Assembly: GCA_002696685.1 (NCBI GenBank)
Contig: NZSI01000058.1
Location: 1,975 to 15,377 of the forward strand
DNA from: Chloroflexota bacterium
GTDB taxonomy: Bacteria > Chloroflexota > Dehalococcoidia > SAR202 > UBA826
Direction: 5' to 3'
Length of the DNA: 13,403 nucleotides
Positions 1 through 7,127 of the stretch are shown piece by piece (within the stretch, counting starts at the first letter, position 1; every line of letters starts with the position of its first letter). The notes beneath the pieces are model-generated. The model did not search any database. It was given only the letters and a program-made list of their open reading frames with translations, and was not told where the DNA came from. The position numbers and the translations under genes were made by a program.

Positions 1-179
1 GCCATCCAAAGCGCATAGAAGTTGAGTTCGTCCATGAGAACGGCAGCCTGCCTCGCCGTTTCAAAAGATTCGATTAATCTGTCATTTTGATACCTTCTGT
101 TGTTTGCTGGGGAACCTGAAAGGCCAACATTCTCCAACTCTATGTTTCCGACATACAGGACCGAAAAGTTTTTGATCAT
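1..179 (-). CDS. Luciferase-like (LLM class) flavin-dependent monooxygenase, N-terminal part, cut by window edge
   Basis: Reading the minus strand from an ATG at 179 gives 59 open codons that run off the left edge. The peptide starts MIKNFSVLYVGNIELENVGL, then has a SGSPANNRRY segment, a helix with ETARQAAVLMDELNF, and ends YALWMA. This is the first beta strand, insertion loop and first helix of the bacterial luciferase-like TIM barrel, where the ALWMAEHH-type motif normally follows. Family members are about 330-400 residues and use FMNH2 or F420 to oxygenate or oxidise small organic substrates in the cytoplasm. An AAGG lies about 9 nt upstream of the ATG. The gene is divergent from the ThDP enzyme gene, with about 165 bp between them. 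The substrate cannot be read from this fragment. The family call is fairly safe; the cofactor (FMN or F420) is open. Confidence 0.8.
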   Translation of the reverse strand, partial: MIKNFSVLYVGNIELENVGLSGSPANNRRYQNDRLIESFETARQAAVLMDELNFYALWM

Positions 180-259
180 GAAAATTACCTTGAGATGAAG
201 GTTTCGTTTCGGGAACTCTATAACTGAACAGGTTTACAAGTAAAGGAATCAGGGGCGAA

Positions 260-287
260 TTTCCAGAGATGTTCGATCCGATATACT
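260..287 (+). promoter_or_regulatory. Weak candidate promoter for the ThDP enzyme gene
   Basis: TTTCCA (260-265) and TATACT (282-287) are 16 bp apart and lie about 60 bp upstream of the proposed GTG start at 347. The -10 matches the sigma70 consensus at 5 of 6 positions and the -35 at 4 of 6. This is a weak call made from sequence alone; AT-rich intergenic DNA often gives such matches by chance. Confidence 0.25.
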
Positions 288-346
288 GGTGAGGTTGTAG
301 CTTGTACTAATCACTCCTTAAATAGATGTACGAAAGGTTAGATTTC

Positions 347-2080
347 GTGAAAACTAGAACTATTACAGGGACTCCTTCTGAGATACTTGTTGAGCAACTC
401 GTTGCCTCTGGAGTGAAGTATGTTTTTTATAACTCAGGATCACGAGAAGCGCTTTTTTTTGACGCTCTTCATTCCAACCCCAACATTCATGGAATCTTGG
501 CTTTGCATGAAGGCAGTGTGACATCTATGGCCGGAGGCTACACTCAAGTTCATAATCAGCCTGCGGTAATGGTTGTCCATTTGGGGGCAGGTCTCGCCCA
601 AGCCATGGGGCAATTCATTAATGTTGCTTTTGGAGGATTGCCAGTCGTAGTTATTACTTTTGCCGGTGATACGGGAAGTTGGGTAGACAGAATTAACTTG
701 GATTTTGATCATTCGTTTTCCCCTACCTCTGTGGCGAGGCCCATGGTTAAAGCTAGCTGGACCGTGATCGATCACGAAGGTTTGCCCTCTGCGGTGGAAC
801 GAGCTTTACAAGTAGCCCAGACTCCGCCATATGGTCCCGTTCATTTGGCTGTCTATGACAGCATGTTGAGTAAACGACAAGTCACCACGGACATCATTGA
901 TGGTGTGGTTTCTCCGTTAAGTGCCGGGAAAACATCTGATGTCGATCTTGAGAAGGTCTTGCACTATCTCGACCAATCTGAGAGACCATTGATTTATGCA
1001 GGGGACGGCATTTGGAGAAATGCGGGTGAAGGTTTAGCTGCCGAATTAGCAACTCACTTTGGCGCGGCAGTATGTGGCACTAATGTTGACTACCGGGGAA
1101 TATCCATAAAGCATCCCCACCACCTTGGTGAATTTGAAGGATCTTGGGCGGAATATGACCCCGATTTAATTTTCTGCCTTGGAGTTAAACATCAAGGGAC
1201 CGGTTACTCTTCTGATCATGAACCTTTTAGACGCCTCAGGAAAGTGGGTGGAAACATAATAGCTTTGGGTTCGTCTCAACCGTACATTACGAATTACCCC
1301 GGGCTCGATTTTGCCTTGCTAGGAGATGAAAAGGATGCCTTGCAACGACTATTAGAGAAAGCTAAGAGGGATTTCCCGAGGACTGCTTATACTTCTAAGC
1401 GAGAAAATGTACTAAAAGCGAGTGCAAAATGGAGGGATACACGTAGAAGTGCGATGATGCCGGACCCGGTTGATGGCCTTGTGAGACCAGGTTTACTGAT
1501 TGATATTCTTGATAAAGAACTGGAGGCAATTGGTGGAGGGGTTGTTACCAATGAGCAGACCGCTGCGTCTCAAGAATCTATCCCTTCCGGAATGCCCCCG
1601 TATCTCAATACATATATACGTCAAGCTGGTGGCTCTGAGGGGTGGGGAGTAGGTGCCGCAATAGGAGCAAAACTAGCAGCAGGTGATGTACCTGTAGTGG
1701 GATTTGTAGGTGATGGATCGCTATATTATGCAGAGTCAGGTTTGTGGACAGCAGTGCACCACAGCATACCCGTTTTATTTGTCATCACCAATAACGTGGC
1801 CTATGGAATAGTTGCAGGCTTTTTTGACAAGGCAGGGGGCCAGATGAGTGATACCCGCAAGTTCGCTGGGGTCTCTCTGGAGGGGATTGAACCCGTAAAA
1901 ATTGCCAGTGCTTTTGGGATGGACGGGGAGACCGTTAATGATGAGACAAAAGTGCTGGAGGCAATAAGACGGGGATTTTCGGTAGTTAACACGGAGGGCC
2001 GGCCCTACTTAATAGACTTTCGACTTCCCTCAGGTTTACCAGAAGGTGGAATTCCGGCCGACCAGTATCGTATGCGGTAA
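347..2080 (+). CDS. Thiamine diphosphate-dependent enzyme, benzoylformate decarboxylase / acetolactate synthase superfamily
   Basis: This is a 577-residue cytoplasmic ThDP enzyme with the usual PYR, middle and PP domain order. The PYR domain has the activating glutamate in ALHEGSV (Glu55 from the GTG start). The PP domain has the ThDP/Mg motif GDG (455-457), then 24 residues, then NN (482-483). Two active-site residues of benzoylformate decarboxylase appear to be conserved: the serine in NSGSREAL (Ser32) and the histidine in VVHLGAGL (His78). This suggests a 2-keto acid decarboxylase, carboligase or related C-C lyase rather than a biosynthetic acetolactate synthase; no small regulatory subunit gene is nearby. 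The GTG at 347 is preferred because GAAAGG lies 9 nt before it, while the in-frame ATG at 326 has no Shine-Dalgarno and adds only MYERLDF. A GNAT-like gene follows after 73 bp on the same strand. The substrate is unknown. Confidence 0.85.
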   Translation: MKTRTITGTPSEILVEQLVASGVKYVFYNSGSREALFFDALHSNPNIHGILALHEGSVTSMAGGYTQVHNQPAVMVVHLGAGLAQAMGQFINVAFGGLPVVVITFAGDTGSWVDRINLDFDHSFSPTSVARPMVKASWTVIDHEGLPSAVERALQVAQTPPYGPVHLAVYDSMLSKRQVTTDIIDGVVSPLSAGKTSDVDLEKVLHYLDQSERPLIYAGDGIWRNAGEGLAAELATHFGAAVCGTNVDYRGISIKHPHHLGEFEGSWAEYDPDLIFCLGVKHQGTGYSSDHEPFRRLRKVGGNIIALGSSQPYITNYPGLDFALLGDEKDALQRLLEKAKRDFPRTAYTSKRENVLKASAKWRDTRRSAMMPDPVDGLVRPGLLIDILDKELEAIGGGVVTNEQTAASQESIPSGMPPYLNTYIRQAGGSEGWGVGAAIGAKLAAGDVPVVGFVGDGSLYYAESGLWTAVHHSIPVLFVITNNVAYGIVAGFFDKAGGQMSDTRKFAGVSLEGIEPVKIASAFGMDGETVNDETKVLEAIRRGFSVVNTEGRPYLIDFRLPSGLPEGGIPADQYRMR

Positions 2081-2140
2081 TTATATGCTGACGTATGGTT
2101 ACCCTTGGAAATCTGAATTTAAGTTCCCGATACAGTCTTT

Positions 2141-2148
2141 GAGGAGGA
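2141..2148 (+). promoter_or_regulatory. Strong Shine-Dalgarno deciding a GTG start
   Basis: GAGGAGGA lies 5 nt before the GTG at 2154. It is the best ribosome binding site in the window and fixes the start of the GNAT-like gene at a non-ATG codon. Confidence 0.75.
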
Positions 2149-2153
2149 TCTAG

Positions 2154-3125
2154 GTGCTTAAAATATTTAATCCACCTCTAGACTTTGTTCTTGTTGATAA
2201 ATTGGAAATACTGTGGCAATCAGCATTTGGTGAGGATTTTGTAACGGATGTGCCTAGGTCCATCTTGATTGAGAAAGAAGTAATGCCACACAAGGTTGAC
2301 GTGTACACCCAGCTAATTGAGGAGAACATTGTTTCAAGTGCAGTAACCATAGCAGGGGGATGTTCGCCATTATTGGGGGGATTGGGGGAGGTTTCCACGG
2401 AACCAGATTTCAGGGGCTCGGGTCTGGCCACGGATATTTGCCATAAAGCAGTAAATGATTTTTTTGATTCATCTGGAAAGGCACTTTATCTTGGAACAAC
2501 AAATTCCGCTGCTGCAAGAATATATTCAAAGCTCGGTTGGAAATACATACCACACACTCAAGTTATGGTTAACTTAAGCAGAGGCGATATTTATGAGGAA
2601 TTCATAGATGAATATTTTTCTACCGTCGGTCCAATCACGTTTAAGCCTGGGGAAATGTCAGCACGCATTCCAATGATTCCCCTAGCCATTTCCTACACTG
2701 ACTGGGCCCTGTTGGACGTAAATATTGGTTTACTTTCGACCTTGAAAGAGGAACAAGAATCGTGCTTGGGAATTTTTAGGAGATATGATCAAATAAGGAT
2801 AGACAACCGCGGGGAATTTTTTACTCTCACTGGAGACCACGACAGGCTGCTGGGTATATCTACTGCTGTAACAAAAGATGGGAACCATTATTCAATAGAT
2901 GGTTTTACACACCCACTCCACAAAGGCTCCTTTATAGAGTTACTTAGAACAGCTCTACATTGGTGTGAAGCTGCGGGGGGGAACGACTGCAAGATGGAAA
3001 TTGCTCAGGATGATCAAGAGAAAGCTGATCTAGTAGCCGAGTTAGGATTTAAACCGACTGGAGAAAAATCTGTGTTTAGAGGAAAGAACATTTCTCTTAG
3101 CACAGGTGTCTACACCATCAAGTAA
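2154..3125 (+). CDS. Two-domain GNAT-like N-acetyltransferase
   Basis: The product is 323 residues, about twice a single GNAT domain. The N-terminal half carries a GNAT core: strand 4 with LGEVSTEPDF, the acetyl-CoA pyrophosphate loop RGSGLA (87-92, the R/Q-x-x-G-x-G/A motif), and the later NSAAARIYSKLGW helix-strand (117-129), the usual motif B. The C-terminal half (about 190-310) has a strand-helix pattern ending in EIAQDDQEKADLVAELGFKP. That looks like the end of a second GNAT fold without a clear acetyl-CoA loop, so it is probably degenerate. GNAT enzymes move an acyl group from CoA to an amine, but no substrate can be assigned. The gene lies 73 bp after the ThDP enzyme on the same strand and is probably co-transcribed. 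The next gene converges on it. The GNAT call rests on the N-terminal motifs. Confidence 0.75.
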   Translation: MLKIFNPPLDFVLVDKLEILWQSAFGEDFVTDVPRSILIEKEVMPHKVDVYTQLIEENIVSSAVTIAGGCSPLLGGLGEVSTEPDFRGSGLATDICHKAVNDFFDSSGKALYLGTTNSAAARIYSKLGWKYIPHTQVMVNLSRGDIYEEFIDEYFSTVGPITFKPGEMSARIPMIPLAISYTDWALLDVNIGLLSTLKEEQESCLGIFRRYDQIRIDNRGEFFTLTGDHDRLLGISTAVTKDGNHYSIDGFTHPLHKGSFIELLRTALHWCEAAGGNDCKMEIAQDDQEKADLVAELGFKPTGEKSVFRGKNISLSTGVYTIK

Positions 3126-3167
3126 GTGAATACTCATATGATGGATTGGTTAGTTCCCTGATCTATT

Positions 3168-4019
3168 TCAAGAATTCTTTTCGACTGGAAAGCCGACTAT
3201 ACTTCCCCACTCGGTCCAAGAACCGTCGTAGATCTTAACGTTTGGGATATTCAATATGTGGGTCATAGCGAACCACAACAGAGTGGCTCTGTGGCTTAAT
3301 CTACAGTAAGTGACAACGTCATTTGTGAATCCTGCCACTATTCCAAGAGGTCTAAATTTTTCAATGAGCTTCTCAGCGGAAATAAATGTGTCGTCTTCAT
3401 TGAGGAGATCACGAAAAAAAAGGTGCTGTGCGCCTGGGATTCGTCCTTCTCGTTCTGCTCCATGATCAAATCCGCCGGGAGGACTCACCCTCTCTCCCTC
3501 GTATTCTTCCGGGGAACGCGCGTCTACAAGGACGCGTTTTGAATCCTTTAGATTCTTAAGTACCTCATCGCGACCGATCCTCGTGGATAAATTGGCCCCA
3601 CTTGAAATTACCTCATATGGTTCAAACTGGGGGATTATCTTTGACAGGCACCGTCCTTCAGCAATCCAGGTTGTCCTTCCTCCATCTAGTAGATAAACGT
3701 TGTTAAATCCTGCCATGGTTAACACCCACAACCCATAAGTTCCGTATTGAATCGGATCTCCATAAAGGACTATTTTCGACCTTTCGGTCGTGCCTATCTC
3801 CCCTAGATACTTTGCTATCTCGACGGGCGAGGCAAACTCTCGGTCTGAGTTATGCCAGAGCTTGTCTTTCCAGAACCAGAATACCGCATTGGGGATGTGC
3901 CCTTCTGAATAGGTCTCACCTCTTTCATCTCTTCCAATTTCGACGATTCGTATATTTGGGTCCTCGAGATTTTCGGCGAGCCATGTAGTTGTCACTAACT
4001 TGTCAGAATTGATATCCAT
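3168..4019 (-). CDS. Tandem rhodanese-domain sulfurtransferase (thiosulfate/3-mercaptopyruvate sulfurtransferase family)
   Basis: The 283-residue product has two rhodanese domains. The first (about 8-125) has the strand IRIVEIGRDERG and the HIPNAVFW segment, but LYGDP where the catalytic cysteine would be, so it is structural only. The second (about 145-280) has VLVDARSPEEYEGE, GRIPGAQHL and the active-site loop CRLSHR with the nucleophile Cys239, followed by the family's conserved YDGSWTEWG near the C-terminus. Such proteins take sulfane sulfur from thiosulfate or 3-mercaptopyruvate as a cysteine persulfide and pass it to cyanide or thiols. A loop of the CRxxxR type, with arginines at both ends, resembles actinobacterial CysA-type thiosulfate sulfurtransferases more than the CGSGVT loop of mercaptopyruvate enzymes. 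That makes thiosulfate the likelier donor, by inference. There is no signal peptide. The ATG at 4019 has only a weak ribosome site. The gene is divergent from an MFS gene. Confidence 0.9.
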   Translation of the reverse strand: MDINSDKLVTTTWLAENLEDPNIRIVEIGRDERGETYSEGHIPNAVFWFWKDKLWHNSDREFASPVEIAKYLGEIGTTERSKIVLYGDPIQYGTYGLWVLTMAGFNNVYLLDGGRTTWIAEGRCLSKIIPQFEPYEVISSGANLSTRIGRDEVLKNLKDSKRVLVDARSPEEYEGERVSPPGGFDHGAEREGRIPGAQHLFFRDLLNEDDTFISAEKLIEKFRPLGIVAGFTNDVVTYCRLSHRATLLWFAMTHILNIPNVKIYDGSWTEWGSIVGFPVEKNS

Positions 4020-4075
4020 AGTTGAATTTAGGCGTCCGTTGTTATGAATTAGTAGGGGTTTAGTGGTTTGATATT

Positions 4076-4129
4076 AGAATGTTCTCATTTTCGCCAACCG
4101 AAATTGGCAGCAACTGCTAATAACATTCT
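4076..4129. promoter_or_regulatory. Nested inverted repeats in the rhodanese/MFS divergent intergenic region
   Basis: The 152-bp gap between the divergent rhodanese and MFS genes holds three inverted repeats. The outer arms are AGAATGTT (4076-4083) and AACATTCT (4122-4129). Inside them is GCCAA-N6-TTGGC (4093-4108), followed by GCAG-CAA-CTGC (4107-4117). The position is right for an operator controlling both genes, but no regulator gene is present and the arms are short. Seen in the sequence; the function is inferred. Confidence 0.3.
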
Positions 4130-4171
4130 CCAAATAGGTATTAGGGAATCAAGAATAGGTTTGAAGATATT

Positions 4172-5407
4172 TTGATCAGTTTGAAAAGCATATTTAACTT
4201 TCGTCAGCAGTTCAAAATATTAACTGCTGCCTTTATTTTACTTCTTTTCAACAGTGGTTTGCGCTTCATTTTCGGTTTAATGTTGATTCCCATTGCGGAA
4301 GAGCTTTCATGGGGTAGATCGGTTCTCAGTTTCGGGGTCACTACATTTATGGTCGTTGGTGCCCTTGCATTACCATTTTATGGGAGGCTATTCGACAAAT
4401 ATGGACATAGGTCTATTTTGTTTGTAGCGGTGATGATTTCTGTTGGCGGTCTCGCTTTGATTTCTGGTATAGCCAAACCTTGGGAATTTATTCTTTTTTA
4501 TGGATTGTTATTCGCTGTGGGTCATGCGGGATTCTCCACTGCGACAGTCTCCATTATGACAACAAGGTGGTTTCCCACAAATACGGGAATGGCAAATAGT
4601 GTGGCTATTTCTGGTAACGGTGTTGGGCAACTATTGATGGTTGGATTATCGGCATCTCTTATTCTTGAGTACGGGTGGAGGTTTTCTTATCAATTCCTAG
4701 CTATTGGAACGGGCTTGGTATTGCTTCCTTTGATTTTTTTCCTCGTGAGAACTAGGCAGGATCCATCGGAAAGTGATAAAGAAAATTGGCAGGAAATGGA
4801 AAGACCTCACTCCATCGGTGGACATTCAGAAAATTCCCTGGCCAGTGCAGTTTTGTCGAGTCAGTTTATTTGTCTTTTTTCACTTTACGCGATTTGTGGA
4901 TTTCAAGATTTCTTTGTAGCGACTCACGTTACTTCCTTTGCTATTGATAACAAAATGAATACCCAGTTAGCGGGCAACATGTTGGCACTTATGGGAGTGG
5001 CAGCGCTAGGAGGGGTTGTTTCGTCAGGTTATTTATCCGATAGATATAACCCCAGGTTACCTACTATATTGTGTTTCGGTCTGCGCATTTTGCTTTTTGT
5101 CCCATTGGTATTTACCTCAAACCCTCTGGTTATTTTTGTTTTGTTTCTTTTGTATGGATTCACTTTTTTAGTGACAGCACCACTGACGGTTGTGTTCACA
5201 AGGCGTATTTTTGGTTTATCAAACTTTGGTACATTGGTGGGAACAATTCATATGATCCACCATATAAGTGGTGGTTTAGGGGCTTTTGTTGGGGGCGTTG
5301 TTTTTGATTCTACAGGGACCTATGAGCCTTTAATAATTGCCATGGTAGGTTTGTCCGTGGCTGGACTAATCAGCGTGTCTTTGTTGAGAGATAATCGGGT
5401 TCTTTAG
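4172..5407 (+). CDS. MFS transporter, monocarboxylate/oxalate-type (MCT/OFA-like)
   Basis: The product is a 411-residue integral membrane protein with about 12 hydrophobic helices in two halves, separated by a charged central loop around residues 195-222. The first half has the MFS motif A in GRLFDKYGHRS (71-81), between helices 2 and 3. A second copy, GYLSDRYNPR (286-295), sits at the matching place in the second half. The early GLMLIPIAEELSWGRS and the later RWFPTNTGMANSVAISGNGVG resemble bacterial monocarboxylate or oxalate/formate carriers, so an organic acid is the likely substrate (inference). The start is uncertain: TTG at 4172 or TTG at 4181, neither with a good Shine-Dalgarno, and the first ATG at 4280 would remove most of helix 1. 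It shares its upstream region with the rhodanese gene, and a second MFS gene follows after 124 bp. Confidence 0.85.
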   Translation: MISLKSIFNFRQQFKILTAAFILLLFNSGLRFIFGLMLIPIAEELSWGRSVLSFGVTTFMVVGALALPFYGRLFDKYGHRSILFVAVMISVGGLALISGIAKPWEFILFYGLLFAVGHAGFSTATVSIMTTRWFPTNTGMANSVAISGNGVGQLLMVGLSASLILEYGWRFSYQFLAIGTGLVLLPLIFFLVRTRQDPSESDKENWQEMERPHSIGGHSENSLASAVLSSQFICLFSLYAICGFQDFFVATHVTSFAIDNKMNTQLAGNMLALMGVAALGGVVSSGYLSDRYNPRLPTILCFGLRILLFVPLVFTSNPLVIFVLFLLYGFTFLVTAPLTVVFTRRIFGLSNFGTLVGTIHMIHHISGGLGAFVGGVVFDSTGTYEPLIIAMVGLSVAGLISVSLLRDNRVL

Positions 5408-5531
5408 TTTGGTCTCCTCTGGGAAAGCCAACCTTACCTTGGAGATTCTGTTCTCGTTTATCTAATAAATTGTTTAGGTTTTGGCGGTAATTACTCTGAT
5501 GTTTCACTCAAATTAGGGCTACTGTTGGTAT

Positions 5532-6983
5532 ATGTGGAATTTCAAAGTAAATAACTGGGTAGTTGCTGTCGCAATCTGTTCAGGCATGTTTATATCGGTC
5601 CTCGATAATTCCTCTATCAATATAGCTTTACCTGAGATTGCTCTTCAATTTCGTGCAGAGATACCCGAAGTGCAGTGGTTAACGATCGGATATGGGCTGG
5701 CCTCGGGGGCTTTAATATTACCTATGGGCCGTTTGTCAGACATAATCGGTAGAAAACGTATTTACCTGACGGGATTTCTGATTTCCGGGTTGACCGCAAT
5801 AATAACCAGCATAGCTCCGACCCTGTTGCTGGCGATCATGTTTAGGACCCTCCAAGGTGTCGGAGGGGCTATGATCCAGGCGAACGCAATGGCTATCCTG
5901 ATTGGTTCATTTCCTGCCTCAAGACGCGGTTTCATAATAGGTATTTTCATGACAACTGTTGGCATTGCGAGCGTGTTTGGACCGGTATTTGGCGGATTTA
6001 TAGTCCAATATTTTAGCTGGCGGTGGTTGCTGTTTATCTCGTTTCCACTTGGACTAACTGCGTGTGTAGTTGGTTTTCTGATCCTTCCTCAGTTGAAACC
6101 CGTAGCATCGGAATCGCGAGTGGGCTCAAAATTCGATTGGAAAGGTTCCTTCTATTTTGCAGTGGCCCTATCCTCCCTTATGCTGACAATAACTAACGGA
6201 CACCGTTTAGGCTGGATTTCTCCGATGGTCATTGCGCTTCTTATAACGTTCCTTATTTTTGCTCTACTTTTCGCCGTTCGGCAGGCTAGAACTGATTCTC
6301 CTTTGATTGCCCTTGAACTGCTGGAAAGGAAATATTTCTCATTTGGAGCCTTAGCCAGTTTGTTCACGTTTTTGACGGGGACTTCTGTATTTTTTATCAT
6401 GCCTTTCTATTTGCAGGGGGTTCTTGAATATCGGCCCGCCGGGGCTGGTTTGATGATGACACCAATGGCGGGATTTTTTGCTTTATCGGGACCAATAGCT
6501 GGCTATTTATCTGATCAGGTGGGTTGGAAAAAAGTAGAAATAGTCGGACTTACTGCCACGGTTATTTCCCTACTTGGACTCTCGGTAATTCATTTAGAGT
6601 CTTCTCCATTCTTGCTACTATTTCTCCTAGGCTTGATAGGGTTTGGAATGGGCTTTTTTTATTCGCCGAATTCTGCATCTGTCTTAAGTGTAGTGGAGAG
6701 GGAAAGATATGGTGTGGGTACGGCTTTTCTACAACTAACAAGGAATTCTGCATCAATTATTGGAATTTCTATAACCACTGCTCTAATTACTATCGTGATG
6801 GGGTCAATGGGTTATGAACCAAGCCTCGATGCAATCTACAAATCAGGAGTTACTATTGGCCTAAAAAATGCATTTGTAGATGGGCTCGGTTTGGCTCTAA
6901 GGGTCCAGGCGGTTCTAGTTCTAGTGGCTGTGATACTTACGCTGGCAAAGGGCAAGGAGCAGAAATTGCAAGACATATATTAG
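5532..6983 (+). CDS. DHA2-family MFS multidrug/amphiphile efflux transporter (EmrB/QacA type)
   Basis: This is a 483-residue membrane protein with about 14 predicted helices, as in the DHA2 family. The first helix carries the family signature SVLDNSSINIALPEIA (22-37, the LDxTIVNVALP motif D1). Motif A is GRLSDIIGRKR (66-76). The antiporter motif C in helix 5 is GIASVFGPVFGGFI (144-157), typical of proton-driven drug export. These carriers expel hydrophobic or cationic compounds across the inner membrane; EmrB-type members work with a membrane-fusion partner, but no such gene is present here. The ATG at 5532 is the first possible start, because an in-frame TAG lies at 5514, although its ribosome site is poor. 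It is on the same strand as the preceding MFS gene but 124 bp away, so co-transcription is uncertain. The substrate is unknown. Confidence 0.9.
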   Translation: MWNFKVNNWVVAVAICSGMFISVLDNSSINIALPEIALQFRAEIPEVQWLTIGYGLASGALILPMGRLSDIIGRKRIYLTGFLISGLTAIITSIAPTLLLAIMFRTLQGVGGAMIQANAMAILIGSFPASRRGFIIGIFMTTVGIASVFGPVFGGFIVQYFSWRWLLFISFPLGLTACVVGFLILPQLKPVASESRVGSKFDWKGSFYFAVALSSLMLTITNGHRLGWISPMVIALLITFLIFALLFAVRQARTDSPLIALELLERKYFSFGALASLFTFLTGTSVFFIMPFYLQGVLEYRPAGAGLMMTPMAGFFALSGPIAGYLSDQVGWKKVEIVGLTATVISLLGLSVIHLESSPFLLLFLLGLIGFGMGFFYSPNSASVLSVVERERYGVGTAFLQLTRNSASIIGISITTALITIVMGSMGYEPSLDAIYKSGVTIGLKNAFVDGLGLALRVQAVLVLVAVILTLAKGKEQKLQDIY

Positions 6984-7057
6984 TTTTGACTTTTGGGTAA
7001 ATTACCGGGCCTATCGACGAATTCACTGGTGCGATTATTGCTATTCGGTATTCCCTG

Positions 7058-7087
7058 TTGACCAATTGTCATCTAACTAACGATAAT
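7058..7087 (+). promoter_or_regulatory. Sigma70-like promoter of the metal-binding lipoprotein gene
   Basis: TTGACC (7058-7063) and GATAAT (7082-7087) are 18 bp apart, each matching the consensus at 5 of 6 positions. They lie about 40 bp upstream of the ATG at 7128, leaving room for a short leader. A near-palindrome, GGTAA-A-TTACC (6996-7006), lies about 50 bp further upstream and could be a regulator site. This is the clearest promoter in the window and suggests the lipoprotein gene is transcribed on its own. Confidence 0.5.
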
Positions 7088-7127
7088 TTTAGGAAGGAAT
7101 TTTGGAGGCGGAATTTAGGTTAAGAAT

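Noticed and set aside
440..775. A 111-codon minus-strand reading frame inside the ThDP enzyme gene.
   Set aside because: It lies fully within a gene with clear motifs on the other strand and has low-complexity, non-domain content.
5071..5307. A 78-codon plus-strand frame rich in Phe, Trp and Cys within the first MFS gene.
   Set aside because: It is an out-of-frame reading of membrane-helix codons.
5413..5445. TCTCC/GGAGA arms with an inner CCAA/TTGG, after the first MFS gene, as a possible terminator.
   Set aside because: The arms are only five bases with a loop of more than 20 and no T run; the inner and outer arms overlap and cannot both form.
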